Origin: Vagococcus luciliae
Lineage (GTDB): Bacteria; Bacillota; Bacilli; Lactobacillales; Vagococcaceae
Direction: 5' to 3'
Length of the DNA stretch: 64,000 nt
Assembly (NCBI RefSeq): GCF_024637875.1
Contig: NZ_CP102451.1
Location: 186,001 to 250,000, forward strand
Part shown: in pieces, positions 25,763 to 35,330 of the stretch
Layout of the letters: every line of letters starts with the position of its first letter
Numbering within the stretch: the stretch's first letter is position 1
Notes under the pieces: generated by a model
What the model saw: only the letters and a program-made list of their open reading frames with translations
What the model was told of the DNA's origin: nothing
Databases searched by the model: none
Translations under genes and position numbers: made by a program

Positions 25763-27137
25763 ATATTGTAAATAAATATAAAACAGAAATAACTGTAATA
25801 AAATGCATCACTGTTGGTATTTCTTTCATACGTCCAGCAAAAATCATACACAATTCATAAGATAAAAATCCTAATACTAGCCCTAAAGCAATTGATCCAG
25901 TTAATGGCATCATGACAATGGTTAAAAAGGCTGGGATGACTTCTTCAAACCCTCCATCCCAATCGATACCTGTGATATTTTGCATCATAAAAATTCCAAT
26001 CACAACCATGGCCGGAGTTGTTACTGCAGTGGTGACAAGAGATAAGACTGGATAAAAGAAAGCAGATAATAAAAAGAGTCCAGCAACAATCACACTCATC
26101 AAACCAGTTCTAGCTCCAGCGATTATCCCTGAGACAGATTCGATATAAGTTGATAAACTTGATGTACCCAGGATAGAACCAAAGAACGTACCTAATGCGT
26201 CTGCACTATAAATGCGTTTATTATCTTCAAAACTTTCTTGTTTAATATCAGATACTTGTGTTGCAGCTGCAGAAAGTGTTGTCGCTGTCCCGAAGAAATC
26301 TAAAAATAAAAAGGTCAAAATAATAACAATAGAATCTAATGATAACATTTTATCTAAATTTTTTACTGCAACCATAAACGTATCATTCATCATGGCATTC
26401 ATTGGCTCAGTTGGAATGACAACTGGTGAGCCTTTTGGTAATTGAGGTAAGGTTGCCACAACATCTGCACTTAAATTAAACCAGTTCATTGATGCGCCGA
26501 ATCGAATAAACAACCCACATACTGCGGCTCCAATCATTCCTAAAAACACGGCATATTGATTTTTTCTAACTAAGAAAAAAGCGGCTGTGATAATACCAAA
26601 GAAAGCAATAATCACATTGGGATTAGAAAACCCACCAAATGTAATAAACATGCCATCATCTGGCACGATAATACCTGAATTTTTAAAGCTGACAAAGGCA
26701 ATAAAGATACCCAAACCAACTGTCCCTGCTTGTTTAACATTTGATGGAATAGCTTTAATAATTTTGGAGCGTGCCCCAGAAAAAGCCAACATTAAAAATA
26801 GAATCGAGGCTACTAACACTGAGGCTAATGCTTCTTGCCATGATTTTCCCATTTGCAAGACAACTGAATAAGCAAAAAAAGCATTCATTGACATACAAGG
26901 TGCTAGACCTAACGGAAATTTCGCCCATAATCCCATGACCAACATCGCAATGGCAGAAGACAAAATCGTCGACATAAAGACAGCATCTTTTGGCATTCCT
27001 GCTTGTCCTAAAATAATTGGATTAACAAAAATAACATACGACATCGCAAAAAACGCTGTTAATCCTCCTGTAAACTCGCGTTTAAAAGTAGAACCTGATT
27101 TTGTGATCCCAAAATAGTGATCAATCTTTTCCTTCAT
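25761..27137 (-). CDS. AzgA/PbuG-family purine permease (NCS2)
   Basis: A 458-residue transporter with about 12-14 hydrophobic helices. Family marks are the N-terminal FKREFTGGLTAFFAMSYVIFVNP, the GLAPCMSMNAFF block and FLDFFGTATTLSAAA. This is the hypoxanthine/guanine (PbuG, PbuO) branch of NCS2. Its 5' leader holds a purine riboswitch with the guanine-type cytosine, which supports a guanine/hypoxanthine substrate and repression by that base. Confidence 0.92.
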   Translation of the reverse strand: MKEKIDHYFGITKSGSTFKREFTGGLTAFFAMSYVIFVNPIILGQAGMPKDAVFMSTILSSAIAMLVMGLWAKFPLGLAPCMSMNAFFAYSVVLQMGKSWQEALASVLVASILFLMLAFSGARSKIIKAIPSNVKQAGTVGLGIFIAFVSFKNSGIIVPDDGMFITFGGFSNPNVIIAFFGIITAAFFLVRKNQYAVFLGMIGAAVCGLFIRFGASMNWFNLSADVVATLPQLPKGSPVVIPTEPMNAMMNDTFMVAVKNLDKMLSLDSIVIILTFLFLDFFGTATTLSAAATQVSDIKQESFEDNKRIYSADALGTFFGSILGTSSLSTYIESVSGIIAGARTGLMSVIVAGLFLLSAFFYPVLSLVTTAVTTPAMVVIGIFMMQNITGIDWDGGFEEVIPAFLTIVMMPLTGSIALGLVLGFLSYELCMIFAGRMKEIPTVMHFITVISVLYLFTI

Positions 27138-27157
27138 TTACTATTCCTCCTATTAGT

Positions 27158-27206
27158 AAAAAAACTCATACTGGCAGAATAATAACATTCATTTGCCAAA
27201 GTAAGT
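27158..27206 (-). terminator. Riboswitch-controlled terminator
   Basis: On the minus strand an imperfect stem around TGGCA/TGCCA is extended outward by ACTTA/TGAGT and ends in a T7 run. It uses bases of the aptamer's P1 3' side, so ligand binding would switch termination on or off. Confidence 0.75.
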
Positions 27207-27260
27207 TACTTTACGGGTAACTTGTAGAAACTCCTAGACCGTATTACTAGAATTATATGG
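27196..27260 (-). promoter_or_regulatory. Purine riboswitch (guanine/hypoxanthine type)
   Basis: The minus strand carries the diagnostic elements in order: TATAAT, a P2 hairpin (CTAG/CTAG), GTTTCTAC, then a P3 stem AGTTAC/GTAACT around CCGTAAA, then TACTTTGG. The specificity base, equivalent to C74 of the xpt aptamer, is C. One P1 pair next to the binding pocket (U20-A76 in xpt) appears as U-U here. It lies ~60 nt upstream of the purine permease. Confidence 0.88.
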
Positions 27261-27415
27261 TTTTTTATTACTTTGATATCATATCAATTTTTCAAATTTT
27301 TTTCAATTTAAAAACGAACATATTTATATAATTTTCTGTTTATAGTTAATTTTTTTATAAAATAAATAAATTAACGGCTAATTAATTCTTTCTATTTAAG
27401 TTAAAACATGATATT

Positions 27416-27457
27416 AAAAAAGAGTTAACCACCAAAGTTAGTGATTAACCCTTTTTT
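27416..27457 (-). terminator. Terminator after the BceAB-like operon
   Basis: GGGTTAATCAC / GTGGTTAACTC imperfect stem on the minus strand with A/T flanks on both sides. Confidence 0.75.
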
Positions 27458-29259
27458 TAATTATTTTCTTTTGGTAACACAATGCTGCTATATATCACAA
27501 CTGTTAAAACATAATAAATAGCATACAAGAAGATAAAGATTGAAAAAGGAATCCAAATACCATGATATGGATCACTCATTAATTCTTTAAACATTTGCAA
27601 GCCAAACAATACATGAATCACACCTAAAATACCTGGCAATAAGAATAATACACCGATTTCTTTTCTCACAGCTCCTTTAAGAAGTGATGGTCTTGTCCCG
27701 ATTTTTCGTAACATTTGGAATCGTGCTTTGTCTGTATTAGCAGAAGATAAAATTTTAAACATTAAACAACTTGCTAGCATAGTCAGAAATGCTAATCCTA
27801 AAAAGAATCCCATAAATTGGAAACCAGAATAGAGAGAATTGGATATTTGATACATCACATATTTTTGTGCCGTTTGATTAAATCCATCACCTGTAGCTAA
27901 GCTTGGATTATTTGCTGTGTTTTCTTCTACCAACTTTTTAATTTGAAGAAGACTCTCTTTGAAATTAGAGACACTGACTAGTTCCAAACTTGCTTCTGGT
28001 AAATCTAATTGATTAAAATCTTCTGCTGAAACCAATTTAATGTCTTTAGCTTGTTGTTCTGGTGTGCCATACCATCTTAAATTTTCCAAAATATTCGGAT
28101 CATTTAACATATCCTGACCAGTATAGCTTATCACTTTTTGAGTTTGATAGTCTTTATTTTGAAGAGGACGTTCATTAAACTGTTCTTCATTATAGTATAA
28201 CGTCTTATCATCTTCTTTTTGACTGTAACTATCATTTACCGTTGGATTTAACTGATTAATTTGTGTTTTGTCTATTTTTTGTGCATTGTTTAGCACCAAA
28301 TCATATGTTGCTGCTTTATTTGTTGAATCAAGTGTTTGGCTTCTAAAACCTAAACCAACAGTAATGGCACCCATTGCCATGGCAAACAAAATCGCCACCA
28401 TTGTTAAAATTTGTGTGTAATCACGAATTCGGAAAGTTAATTGTGATAAGGTAAAATTATTTAGTTTTTTCATAGAAATAGCATCTATACTTTTTAAGAT
28501 ACTTAATACAAAAATCGCAATCGCATGAAATAGTAAATAGCTTCCTAATACTATTGTGACCAAAGCGATAGCAATACCAAATAATTGATATTTATTAATA
28601 TGTGCTAACATATAGTAGCCAATTCCTAAACTGATAATCCCTATGACTGTTTCTAAAAACAGTAATATTGGTCTGATTTTCAATGTTTTTGGCATTGTTT
28701 GTTCTTTTAGTAATTGCAAAATAGGTTTTTTAACGATAGAACCTGCGTTAATAAAGGCTGTAACAATAAATAGTATGCCAAAGAAAACAAATGTCCAAAT
28801 CATCGCTGATACATTAAACGGTGAAAAATGCTGCACTGTGATATCCAGTTGATTAACCAATAAGGAATTAACAAGAGATGTTAATCCAATTCCAACAAGA
28901 GTCCCAATAAAGGTTGCCGCGATTCCTATGATAAATGTTTCTAAAAAAATGATTTGAGCAATTTTTTTCGTTTTTGCTCCTAACATCATGAGCATCGCAT
29001 ACGTTTTTTGCCGTAATGTCATCAAAAAGGAATTCGCATATAAAATGTACACTACTGTGATAATACCTAATAATACTGTCCCAAATTGAAAAATGACAGC
29101 CGCCATTTTGACTGTGTTACTACTTTCTAAAAAGGCTTTATTTGTGGCAATACTTTGAAACATATAAAAAATGGCTGAGGCAACAGCTAGACCTGAGAAG
29201 AGAATCATATAATCTCGTAATCGACTTTTTATACCTGTCATGGATAATTTCCAAATCAT
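27457..29259 (-). CDS. BceB-like ABC transporter permease
   Basis: A 600-residue FtsX-type permease. Four hydrophobic helices lie in the first ~240 residues and two more around 280-310. A large extracellular domain (about 315-480) follows, then three to four C-terminal helices. This layout matches BceB/VraG/YxdM peptide-sensing transporters. It lies 17 bp after its ATPase. Such pairs give resistance to bacitracin, lantibiotics or other cell-wall peptides and normally signal through a BceRS system, none of which is adjacent. Confidence 0.87.
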   Translation of the reverse strand: MIWKLSMTGIKSRLRDYMILFSGLAVASAIFYMFQSIATNKAFLESSNTVKMAAVIFQFGTVLLGIITVVYILYANSFLMTLRQKTYAMLMMLGAKTKKIAQIIFLETFIIGIAATFIGTLVGIGLTSLVNSLLVNQLDITVQHFSPFNVSAMIWTFVFFGILFIVTAFINAGSIVKKPILQLLKEQTMPKTLKIRPILLFLETVIGIISLGIGYYMLAHINKYQLFGIAIALVTIVLGSYLLFHAIAIFVLSILKSIDAISMKKLNNFTLSQLTFRIRDYTQILTMVAILFAMAMGAITVGLGFRSQTLDSTNKAATYDLVLNNAQKIDKTQINQLNPTVNDSYSQKEDDKTLYYNEEQFNERPLQNKDYQTQKVISYTGQDMLNDPNILENLRWYGTPEQQAKDIKLVSAEDFNQLDLPEASLELVSVSNFKESLLQIKKLVEENTANNPSLATGDGFNQTAQKYVMYQISNSLYSGFQFMGFFLGLAFLTMLASCLMFKILSSANTDKARFQMLRKIGTRPSLLKGAVRKEIGVLFLLPGILGVIHVLFGLQMFKELMSDPYHGIWIPFSIFIFLYAIYYVLTVVIYSSIVLPKENN

Positions 29260-29276
29260 CGTTCATTCTCTCCTTT

Positions 29277-30029
29277 CTATTGTTCTAAATTACCTAAAGA
29301 AACTAATATTTCTCGGTAAAATTCATCACGTGATTTTCCTTCACGTCTCAATTCTTGATGAATGACACCGTCTTTTATAAATAAAATACGTTTACAGTAG
29401 CTAGCTGAGAACGGATCATGCGTTACCATTAAAACAGACACATTGTCCTCATAATTCAACTCATCCATCATATCAAGCAAATCTTTTGCACTTTTAGAAT
29501 CCAATGCACCCGTTGGCTCATCTGCTAATAAAATACGTGGTTCAGTGACTAGTGCTCTCGCTGCAGCGACACGTTGTTTTTGTCCTCCTGATAATGCTGT
29601 AGGATATTTTTCTAAAATCTCATTAATTCCTAAACGATTTGCCACATGATTGGTTTTCTTTTTAATCATTTTAGGTTTAACACTTTGTAATGATAAAGGA
29701 ATGGCGATATTTTCAGCTGCTGTCATGGTTTCAAGTAAATTGAAATCTTGAAAAATAAACCCAATTTTTTTTGCACGAAAATCTGCTAATTTATTTCCTT
29801 TTAATGTTGTCACATCTTCACTAGCGATTTTTACAGAACCATTTGTTGGTTTATCCAATGTTGATAAAATATTTAATAAGGTTGATTTTCCTGAACCAGA
29901 AGCTCCCATAATGCCAATGAACTCACCTTCTTCTACATCAAACGTTACACCGTCTAAAGCAGTTGTTTGTTTCTCATTATTTTTTCCATATACTTTTTTT
30001 AAATCTTTCACACTTACAACTGATTTCAT
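29277..30029 (-). CDS. BceA-like ABC transporter ATPase
   Basis: A 250-residue ABC ATPase with Walker A GASGSGKST, a Q-loop FIFQDFNLL, signature LSGGQKQRV, Walker B RILLADEPTGALD and switch histidine MVTHD. The sequence is of the MacB/LolD/BceA group. It is the first gene of a two-gene operon with the permease. Confidence 0.92.
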   Translation of the reverse strand: MKSVVSVKDLKKVYGKNNEKQTTALDGVTFDVEEGEFIGIMGASGSGKSTLLNILSTLDKPTNGSVKIASEDVTTLKGNKLADFRAKKIGFIFQDFNLLETMTAAENIAIPLSLQSVKPKMIKKKTNHVANRLGINEILEKYPTALSGGQKQRVAAARALVTEPRILLADEPTGALDSKSAKDLLDMMDELNYEDNVSVLMVTHDPFSASYCKRILFIKDGVIHQELRREGKSRDEFYREILVSLGNLEQ

Positions 30030-30092
30030 ATATATCCTCCTATACTAACTTCCAGTAATTGTTCTTTATTATGACTATACATAGATTAAACT

Positions 30093-30132
30093 AAAAATCC
30101 CTCTCTATCTATTGAACTAGAGGGCGATTTAT
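30093..30132 (-). terminator. Terminator-like hairpin before bceA-like gene
   Basis: CCCTCT / AGAGGG extended by AATC/GATT with T-rich flank on the minus strand. It may stop read-through from menC or act as a leader attenuator. Confidence 0.5.
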
Positions 30133-30223
30133 TCCCCGACTTAAGACTGATTAAAAAATATTCACTAATAGACAAAAAATAGTCATCTTATATAAAAATA
30201 ACATAAAATACTTTAAAAAAACA

Positions 30224-30252
30224 AAAAACAACAACTTAACTGTTGTTGTTTT
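30224..30252 (-). terminator. Terminator after the menaquinone operon
   Basis: AAACAACAAC / TGTTGTTGTTT hairpin with T-rich flank, directly after menC. Confidence 0.75.
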
Positions 30253-30254
30253 CA

Positions 30255-31364
30255 TTACTTTTCGTAAATAAACTGATGTGTCCCATATTTACTCAGCATC
30301 TCTTCATTTAAACTGACTCCTATCCCCTCTTTGTTAGGAACTGAAATCCGTCCATCTTCTAACACAAAAACCTCATTTATAATATCTTCTTCAAAATAGC
30401 GATTTGATGCTGAAATATCTCCTGGAAAATTAAATCCTTGTTGTGATGCAAACGCGATATTTAACGCTCTCCCTACGCCTGATTCAAACATCCCACCACA
30501 CCACAGCATTAATCCTTGTTCTTTACAGTAATCAACTATTTTTTGCGCTTGAAAAATACCACCTACTCGCGAAATTTTTAAATTAACTGCTCCTAAACTT
30601 CCCAGATGATGAGCCAATGTGACATCTTCCACACTACGAATGTTTTCATCTAAACAAATTGGTGTCTTAATTTGTTTTTGTAATGTTGCATGTTCTAAAA
30701 AATCCGAATAACCAAACGGCTGCTCAATCATTGATAACTCATAACAATCTAATTCTTTAAAAATAGATACATCTTTTAATGTGTATGCTGAATTGGCATC
30801 AACCATTAACAAAATATTAGGAAAAGCTTCTCTAACTGCTTTAACAAATGAAATATCTTGATTGGGAGCTATTTTTAATTTAATGCGTCGATACCCTTCA
30901 TCAACATACTCTGATACGACAGCTAATAAGTCAGAAATAGATTTTTGAATGCCAATACTCACCCCAACTTCTATATTAGAGGATTGACTATGACATAATT
31001 TTGCTAAACTCATTTGCTGTCGTTTTGCATACATGTCCCAAATAGCTGTTTCAATGGCTGATTTTGCCATCCAATTTCCACGAACAACAGATAATAAAGA
31101 GAATACGTCATTTGGATGATGTATGTTTTTGTTTATTACTAAAGGAAGTAAATGATGTTTTAACACAAGACGAGCTGTTTCTAATGTCTCTTCTGTATAA
31201 TCTGGTTGTTCAAATGCGACAAGCTCACCAAACCCTTGATTGCCAAATTCATCCGTCACGACTAAAATATCCATAGCTTTATGTGTTAGATAACCGTAAC
31301 TTGTTTTAAATGGAGAAAGTAATGGTAATTTTATGCGATAGCTTTCAATTTTTGTGATGTTCAT
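30255..31364 (-). CDS. menC: o-Succinylbenzoate synthase
   Basis: A 369-residue enolase-superfamily enzyme. The N-terminal capping domain is followed by a barrel with the catalytic lysine pair region RRIKLKIAP, metal ligands in LLMVDANSAY, the SMIEQPF block, and CLDENIRS. It dehydrates SHCHC to o-succinylbenzoate. Its start ATG overlaps the menH stop. It is the last gene of the men operon. An N-acylamino acid racemase side activity is known in relatives. Confidence 0.92.
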   Translation of the reverse strand: MNITKIESYRIKLPLLSPFKTSYGYLTHKAMDILVVTDEFGNQGFGELVAFEQPDYTEETLETARLVLKHHLLPLVINKNIHHPNDVFSLLSVVRGNWMAKSAIETAIWDMYAKRQQMSLAKLCHSQSSNIEVGVSIGIQKSISDLLAVVSEYVDEGYRRIKLKIAPNQDISFVKAVREAFPNILLMVDANSAYTLKDVSIFKELDCYELSMIEQPFGYSDFLEHATLQKQIKTPICLDENIRSVEDVTLAHHLGSLGAVNLKISRVGGIFQAQKIVDYCKEQGLMLWCGGMFESGVGRALNIAFASQQGFNFPGDISASNRYFEEDIINEVFVLEDGRISVPNKEGIGVSLNEEMLSKYGTHQFIYEK

Positions 31365-32191
31365 TATGGTCCCTCACTTATTAAGATATCTCTTATCGTT
31401 TCAGCAAATTCATTTGGCTTTTCAAGATGAATACAGTGACCACTTTTTGAAAAAGTTATCACACGACTCCTACTTATTTTTTCAGCCATTTGATTAGCCA
31501 ATGAGACAAATTTTTTATCATACTCTCCCACTAATAAGGCAACAGGTACACCATTTAATAAAGACAACTTATCCCATAATGGTGGCTGAATTCCTGTACC
31601 AAAATAGCGTAAACTCATCGCTAGTCCATATGGACTTTGAGACAGTCGTTCGTTTCTTATTGTTTCTTGAGTCAGTACTGGAAGTTTTTTTTGAGTTTCA
31701 AATAATGGGATGTTTCCCCAAAAATCAACAAAATTCTCAATCCCATAATCAATTAGTAAGCATGCTAAATGATTATCCGATGCACGTCTTTTTTTTCTTT
31801 CATCATATCCAGATAAACCTGGAGAAGAACTTTCTAATATTAACTGATTAATTTTTGTGGAATGTTTTATCGCATAAGATAACGCTAACCGTCCCCCCAT
31901 TGAATAACCTAATAAATCAATTTTCTCTAAATTTAACACAGAGATTATCCAATCCAAATCAGACAGTTGAGAGGCCGTTGTGTATCGATAAGGATGAACA
32001 AACACACTCGTATCACCATGACCTATCAAATCAATCGCGATAATATTATGAGACAATCTAGCTTTGTTTAAACAATCAAATGTAGCTGATGTTCCCGTAA
32101 AACCATGAAGGCAAACAAGCGTAGGACGTGACGGATTAAACTCCGTTAAATAATGGATAAAATACGTCACACCTTTGACGTCCATTAGCAT
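31364..32191 (-). CDS. menH: SHCHC synthase (MenH-type alpha/beta hydrolase)
   Basis: A 275-residue alpha/beta hydrolase. The oxyanion region is LHGFTGTSA, the nucleophile elbow GYSMGGRLAL carries the serine, and the acid and histidine lie in LLVGEYDKKF and SGHCIHLEKP. In the menaquinone route it removes pyruvate from SEPHCHC made by MenD. It overlaps menD by 7 bp and menC by 1 bp, which fixes the operon. Confidence 0.9.
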   Translation of the reverse strand: MLMDVKGVTYFIHYLTEFNPSRPTLVCLHGFTGTSATFDCLNKARLSHNIIAIDLIGHGDTSVFVHPYRYTTASQLSDLDWIISVLNLEKIDLLGYSMGGRLALSYAIKHSTKINQLILESSSPGLSGYDERKKRRASDNHLACLLIDYGIENFVDFWGNIPLFETQKKLPVLTQETIRNERLSQSPYGLAMSLRYFGTGIQPPLWDKLSLLNGVPVALLVGEYDKKFVSLANQMAEKISRSRVITFSKSGHCIHLEKPNEFAETIRDILISEGP

Positions 32192-33900
32192 AAAAAATCA
32201 CGCTCAATCGCTTTTTTTACTTGTTCCTGAAATTGACGTCTCATATCCGCGTTTTCTTCTCTATTGGTAAATACTTCAATAAATCTCGGCTTAGTCGATT
32301 TTTTACTTAATTCATCTTGCAACTGATTAATAGCATTTATTGAAACATACTCAATGTCATACATATGGGCGACATGTTCAAATGTCACACCTGTTGAGGT
32401 TGCAAATAAATCATCAAACAAATCTTTAGGTAATTCTTTTTGTGACAGCATTGAAAAAATACCACCACCATCATTATTGACTAAAATAACAGTCACAGGT
32501 AACTGGTATTTTTTTGCCATAGCTAATCCAGTTGTATCATGAAAACAAGCCAAGTCTCCGATTAGTAAACGTGTATTCATCTCTTTGTTTCTTGCTGCTA
32601 AACCTAGAGCGGTTGACGTTACCCCATCAATACCGTTCACACCACGATTACCATAAATCGAAAATCGTGTATCCGTTACCGGAAGATAGGTATCCAAATC
32701 TCGAATCGGCATACTATTTGAAACAAATAATTGCTCATTTTCTGTCATTGTTTGATAAACAGTTTGTATAATCATCGCTTCACTTAAAAACGTCTCATCT
32801 TGTTTCGTCATAGTCTCTAATACAAGTGCATCTAATGTTTTAAATCGTTCTAACCACTGCTTGTCTGTTGCAACTAACTCTTTAGACAATAACTGAAACA
32901 ATAAAGAGACCACATCTGACGCAATCAATGTTGTCATCATTTTAGATGAATCTAGCCATTCAGTTTGTGACTCAACCAAATAATAAGCACCAGTAAAACT
33001 AGATAACCATTGATTCAATGGCTTAGAAACAGGTGATTTTCCAAAACGAACAATCACATCAGGTGTTATCTCTTTTTTCATGTAACGTAAGTACGTGTCA
33101 TAATAAGGAGAGATTGTTTCACTTCTTCGTCCAAACGTGCGAATATTTGCCAATGGATCAGCTAAAATCGGCCATCCTAATTTTTCTGACACATCTATTA
33201 ATAAATTAATCGCTTCTTGGTTAAATGAAGGCCCTACAACGAAGACGCCTTTTTTATTTGACCATTCGTCTGACAGTGTGTCGATTATTTCAGATGATAA
33301 TTCAGTTTTACCAATGAATGTATTGACCTGTTTAACAGTTGGTCGAGGTAAAAGGTTATCTGGTAAAAGTGGCTCACGTAATGGGATATTAAGATGAACT
33401 GGTCCCATAGGCAACACCTGTGATAAGGTTGTCGACTTCACTCCTTGCGTGTAAGCATATTGATACATCTCTTTGGAATCCTCTGCCAAAGCAAGCTCGA
33501 CAAACAGTTTGACTTGTGCCCCATATAAATTCAGTTGATTCATTGTTTGAGGAGCACCACTATTTCGTAACTCATGTGGGCGATCAGTCGTTAACACAAC
33601 TAAAGGTAAATTTGATTGGTTTGCTTCTGAAATGGCTGGTAAATAATTAGCCGCAGCTGTTCCGGATGTACAAACTAGAGCAACCGGTTCTTGATAAGCT
33701 TTACTTAACCCTAAAGCAAAAAATCCCGCAGACCTTTCATCTACATCAATATACGTTGTTATCTCTGAGCATTGATGCAGCAAAATAGAAACAGGAGTTG
33801 ATCGTGAGCCAGGACTAATAACTGCTTGTTTCACTCCTCCATCAATCAACCCTTGAATTAGTGCATTAATATAATTGGTCATACTACTTTGATGTGACAC
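32185..33900 (-). CDS. menD: SEPHCHC synthase
   Basis: A 571-residue thiamine-diphosphate enzyme. The N-terminal Pyr domain has GGVKQAVISPGSRSTP (about 22-36) and SAGFFALGLSKAYQEP with the conserved glutamate-bearing DVDERSAG. The C-terminal PP domain has IGDLACFHDTTGL and VNNDGGGIFS. It condenses isochorismate with 2-oxoglutarate. It overlaps menF by 17 bp at its start and menH by 7 bp at its end. Confidence 0.95.
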   Translation of the reverse strand: MSHQSSMTNYINALIQGLIDGGVKQAVISPGSRSTPVSILLHQCSEITTYIDVDERSAGFFALGLSKAYQEPVALVCTSGTAAANYLPAISEANQSNLPLVVLTTDRPHELRNSGAPQTMNQLNLYGAQVKLFVELALAEDSKEMYQYAYTQGVKSTTLSQVLPMGPVHLNIPLREPLLPDNLLPRPTVKQVNTFIGKTELSSEIIDTLSDEWSNKKGVFVVGPSFNQEAINLLIDVSEKLGWPILADPLANIRTFGRRSETISPYYDTYLRYMKKEITPDVIVRFGKSPVSKPLNQWLSSFTGAYYLVESQTEWLDSSKMMTTLIASDVVSLLFQLLSKELVATDKQWLERFKTLDALVLETMTKQDETFLSEAMIIQTVYQTMTENEQLFVSNSMPIRDLDTYLPVTDTRFSIYGNRGVNGIDGVTSTALGLAARNKEMNTRLLIGDLACFHDTTGLAMAKKYQLPVTVILVNNDGGGIFSMLSQKELPKDLFDDLFATSTGVTFEHVAHMYDIEYVSINAINQLQDELSKKSTKPRFIEVFTNREENADMRRQFQEQVKKAIERDFLC

Positions 33901-35260
33901 TTTTTTTTCCTCCTATTGCTCGCAGCATTGGTTGAAATTTCACACGTGTTTCGTTTAGTTCTTCAGTTGGAACAGAATCTGAGACAATCCCACATCCCGC
34001 ATACAAAAGAGCTTCATTCTGTCTGATAAGAGCCGAGCGAATTCCTACTGCAGCCTCGCCCTCTTCTGCCATGACAGCGTACCAACCAATGGGGGAACCA
34101 TAAAGCCCACGACAACCTGGTTCATATTCTTTAATCCATTTTGTCGTCAATTCTTTGGGTTCTCCACCCAAAGCAGGTGTAGGATGTAATGTCTTTATCG
34201 CTTGAAAAAAGGAAACATCTGCTTTTTTTTGACCACTAAATGGAAAAAATAAATGTTGAATGTCTCGATTTTTCAACAATGATGGTTGACCTTTTTCAGA
34301 TAATGTTGTCGTGATAGTTTTCATTTCTTTTTCAATAGCATCGACCACAATATTATGTTCAGACTGATTTTTCATATCCTCTAATAATTGTTTACCTAAT
34401 TTATCATCCTCTACTGTCGTCTCTCCTCGAGGAATAGATCCTGCCACACAGGCAGTTGACACGACTCCCTCAGATAATGACAATAATCGTTCCGGTGTTG
34501 CCCCAACAAAAGCGACGTCATTTAATTCTAATGCAAAAAAATAAGTATTTTCTTGTTGGGCTAAACTATTTTTTAACACCACATTAACAGAAATTGGTGA
34601 TTCTGATTCTATTTTTAATTCTCTTGCTAAAACAATTTTTTTAATCGGACTATCTGACTTGATTTCATCAATGGCCTGTTCAACTGTGGTTAGCCATTCT
34701 GGAACAGATACTTCAGTCATTTCAACTGATGCGTCACTAGATGTTGATGCTATTTTTTTATTTACTACTTCTTGCCATAAAAAAGTTACTTCTTGCCATT
34801 TATCCTCTAAATCACTCCTTGACTCAGCCACTACATTAATTGTTAAAAATTGTCCATGGTGTGTTTCTGTTAGCATTATTTTAGGTAAAAATAAGTACCC
34901 ATTTCCTAATTGATTCCATACTTTTTGACTATTAACAGAGTCATCAAATGGAAATCCACCTAATATCACTGGACCTGTTCCAAGTACTGATCTATTAGTA
35001 ACAGTACTTTGTTGTAATATTTGCTGATAAAGTGCCATCTCTTCATAAGTTTTAGAGAAATAAGTTTGACATGCCTCAATTCCCACTAATGAAAAAGAAG
35101 CATCTGGTGTCCGCCAAAAGTAGCGTGTCTCACATGCTTCTGCTAAATAAAAATAATCAACTAAATCATGTGACACATCTGTCAATTCAAATACCCAACT
35201 AATTAAGGTTGGTGTATTTATGTCTAATTGACGTAACTGATTTGGTAATAAAAAAAACAT
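33884..35260 (-). CDS. menF: Isochorismate synthase (menaquinone-specific)
   Basis: A 458-residue chorismate-binding enzyme. The C-terminal ~260 residues contain the family blocks KIVLARELKIES, FVGATPERLLS, ACVAGSIPRG, SEHNIVVDAIE, LHPTPALGGEP and GLYGSPIGWYA. It converts chorismate to isochorismate, the first committed step. A long hairpin separates it from menE upstream. Confidence 0.93.
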   Translation of the reverse strand: MFFLLPNQLRQLDINTPTLISWVFELTDVSHDLVDYFYLAEACETRYFWRTPDASFSLVGIEACQTYFSKTYEEMALYQQILQQSTVTNRSVLGTGPVILGGFPFDDSVNSQKVWNQLGNGYLFLPKIMLTETHHGQFLTINVVAESRSDLEDKWQEVTFLWQEVVNKKIASTSSDASVEMTEVSVPEWLTTVEQAIDEIKSDSPIKKIVLARELKIESESPISVNVVLKNSLAQQENTYFFALELNDVAFVGATPERLLSLSEGVVSTACVAGSIPRGETTVEDDKLGKQLLEDMKNQSEHNIVVDAIEKEMKTITTTLSEKGQPSLLKNRDIQHLFFPFSGQKKADVSFFQAIKTLHPTPALGGEPKELTTKWIKEYEPGCRGLYGSPIGWYAVMAEEGEAAVGIRSALIRQNEALLYAGCGIVSDSVPTEELNETRVKFQPMLRAIGGKKSVTSK

Positions 35261-35278
35261 AATGTGAACTCCTTTAAT

Positions 35279-35330
35279 ACAAGTAAAAGAAGCAGACTAT
35301 GTTAAAAAACATAGTGCTTCTTTTACTTGT
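35279..35330. repeat. Long intercistronic hairpin between menE and menF
   Basis: The 5' arm (35279-35303) pairs with the 3' arm (35308-35330) over 23 bp with a 2-nt bulge and an AAAA loop. The repeat includes the stop codon of menE. No T run follows on the minus strand, so it looks like a processing or mRNA-stability element rather than a terminator. Confidence 0.8.
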
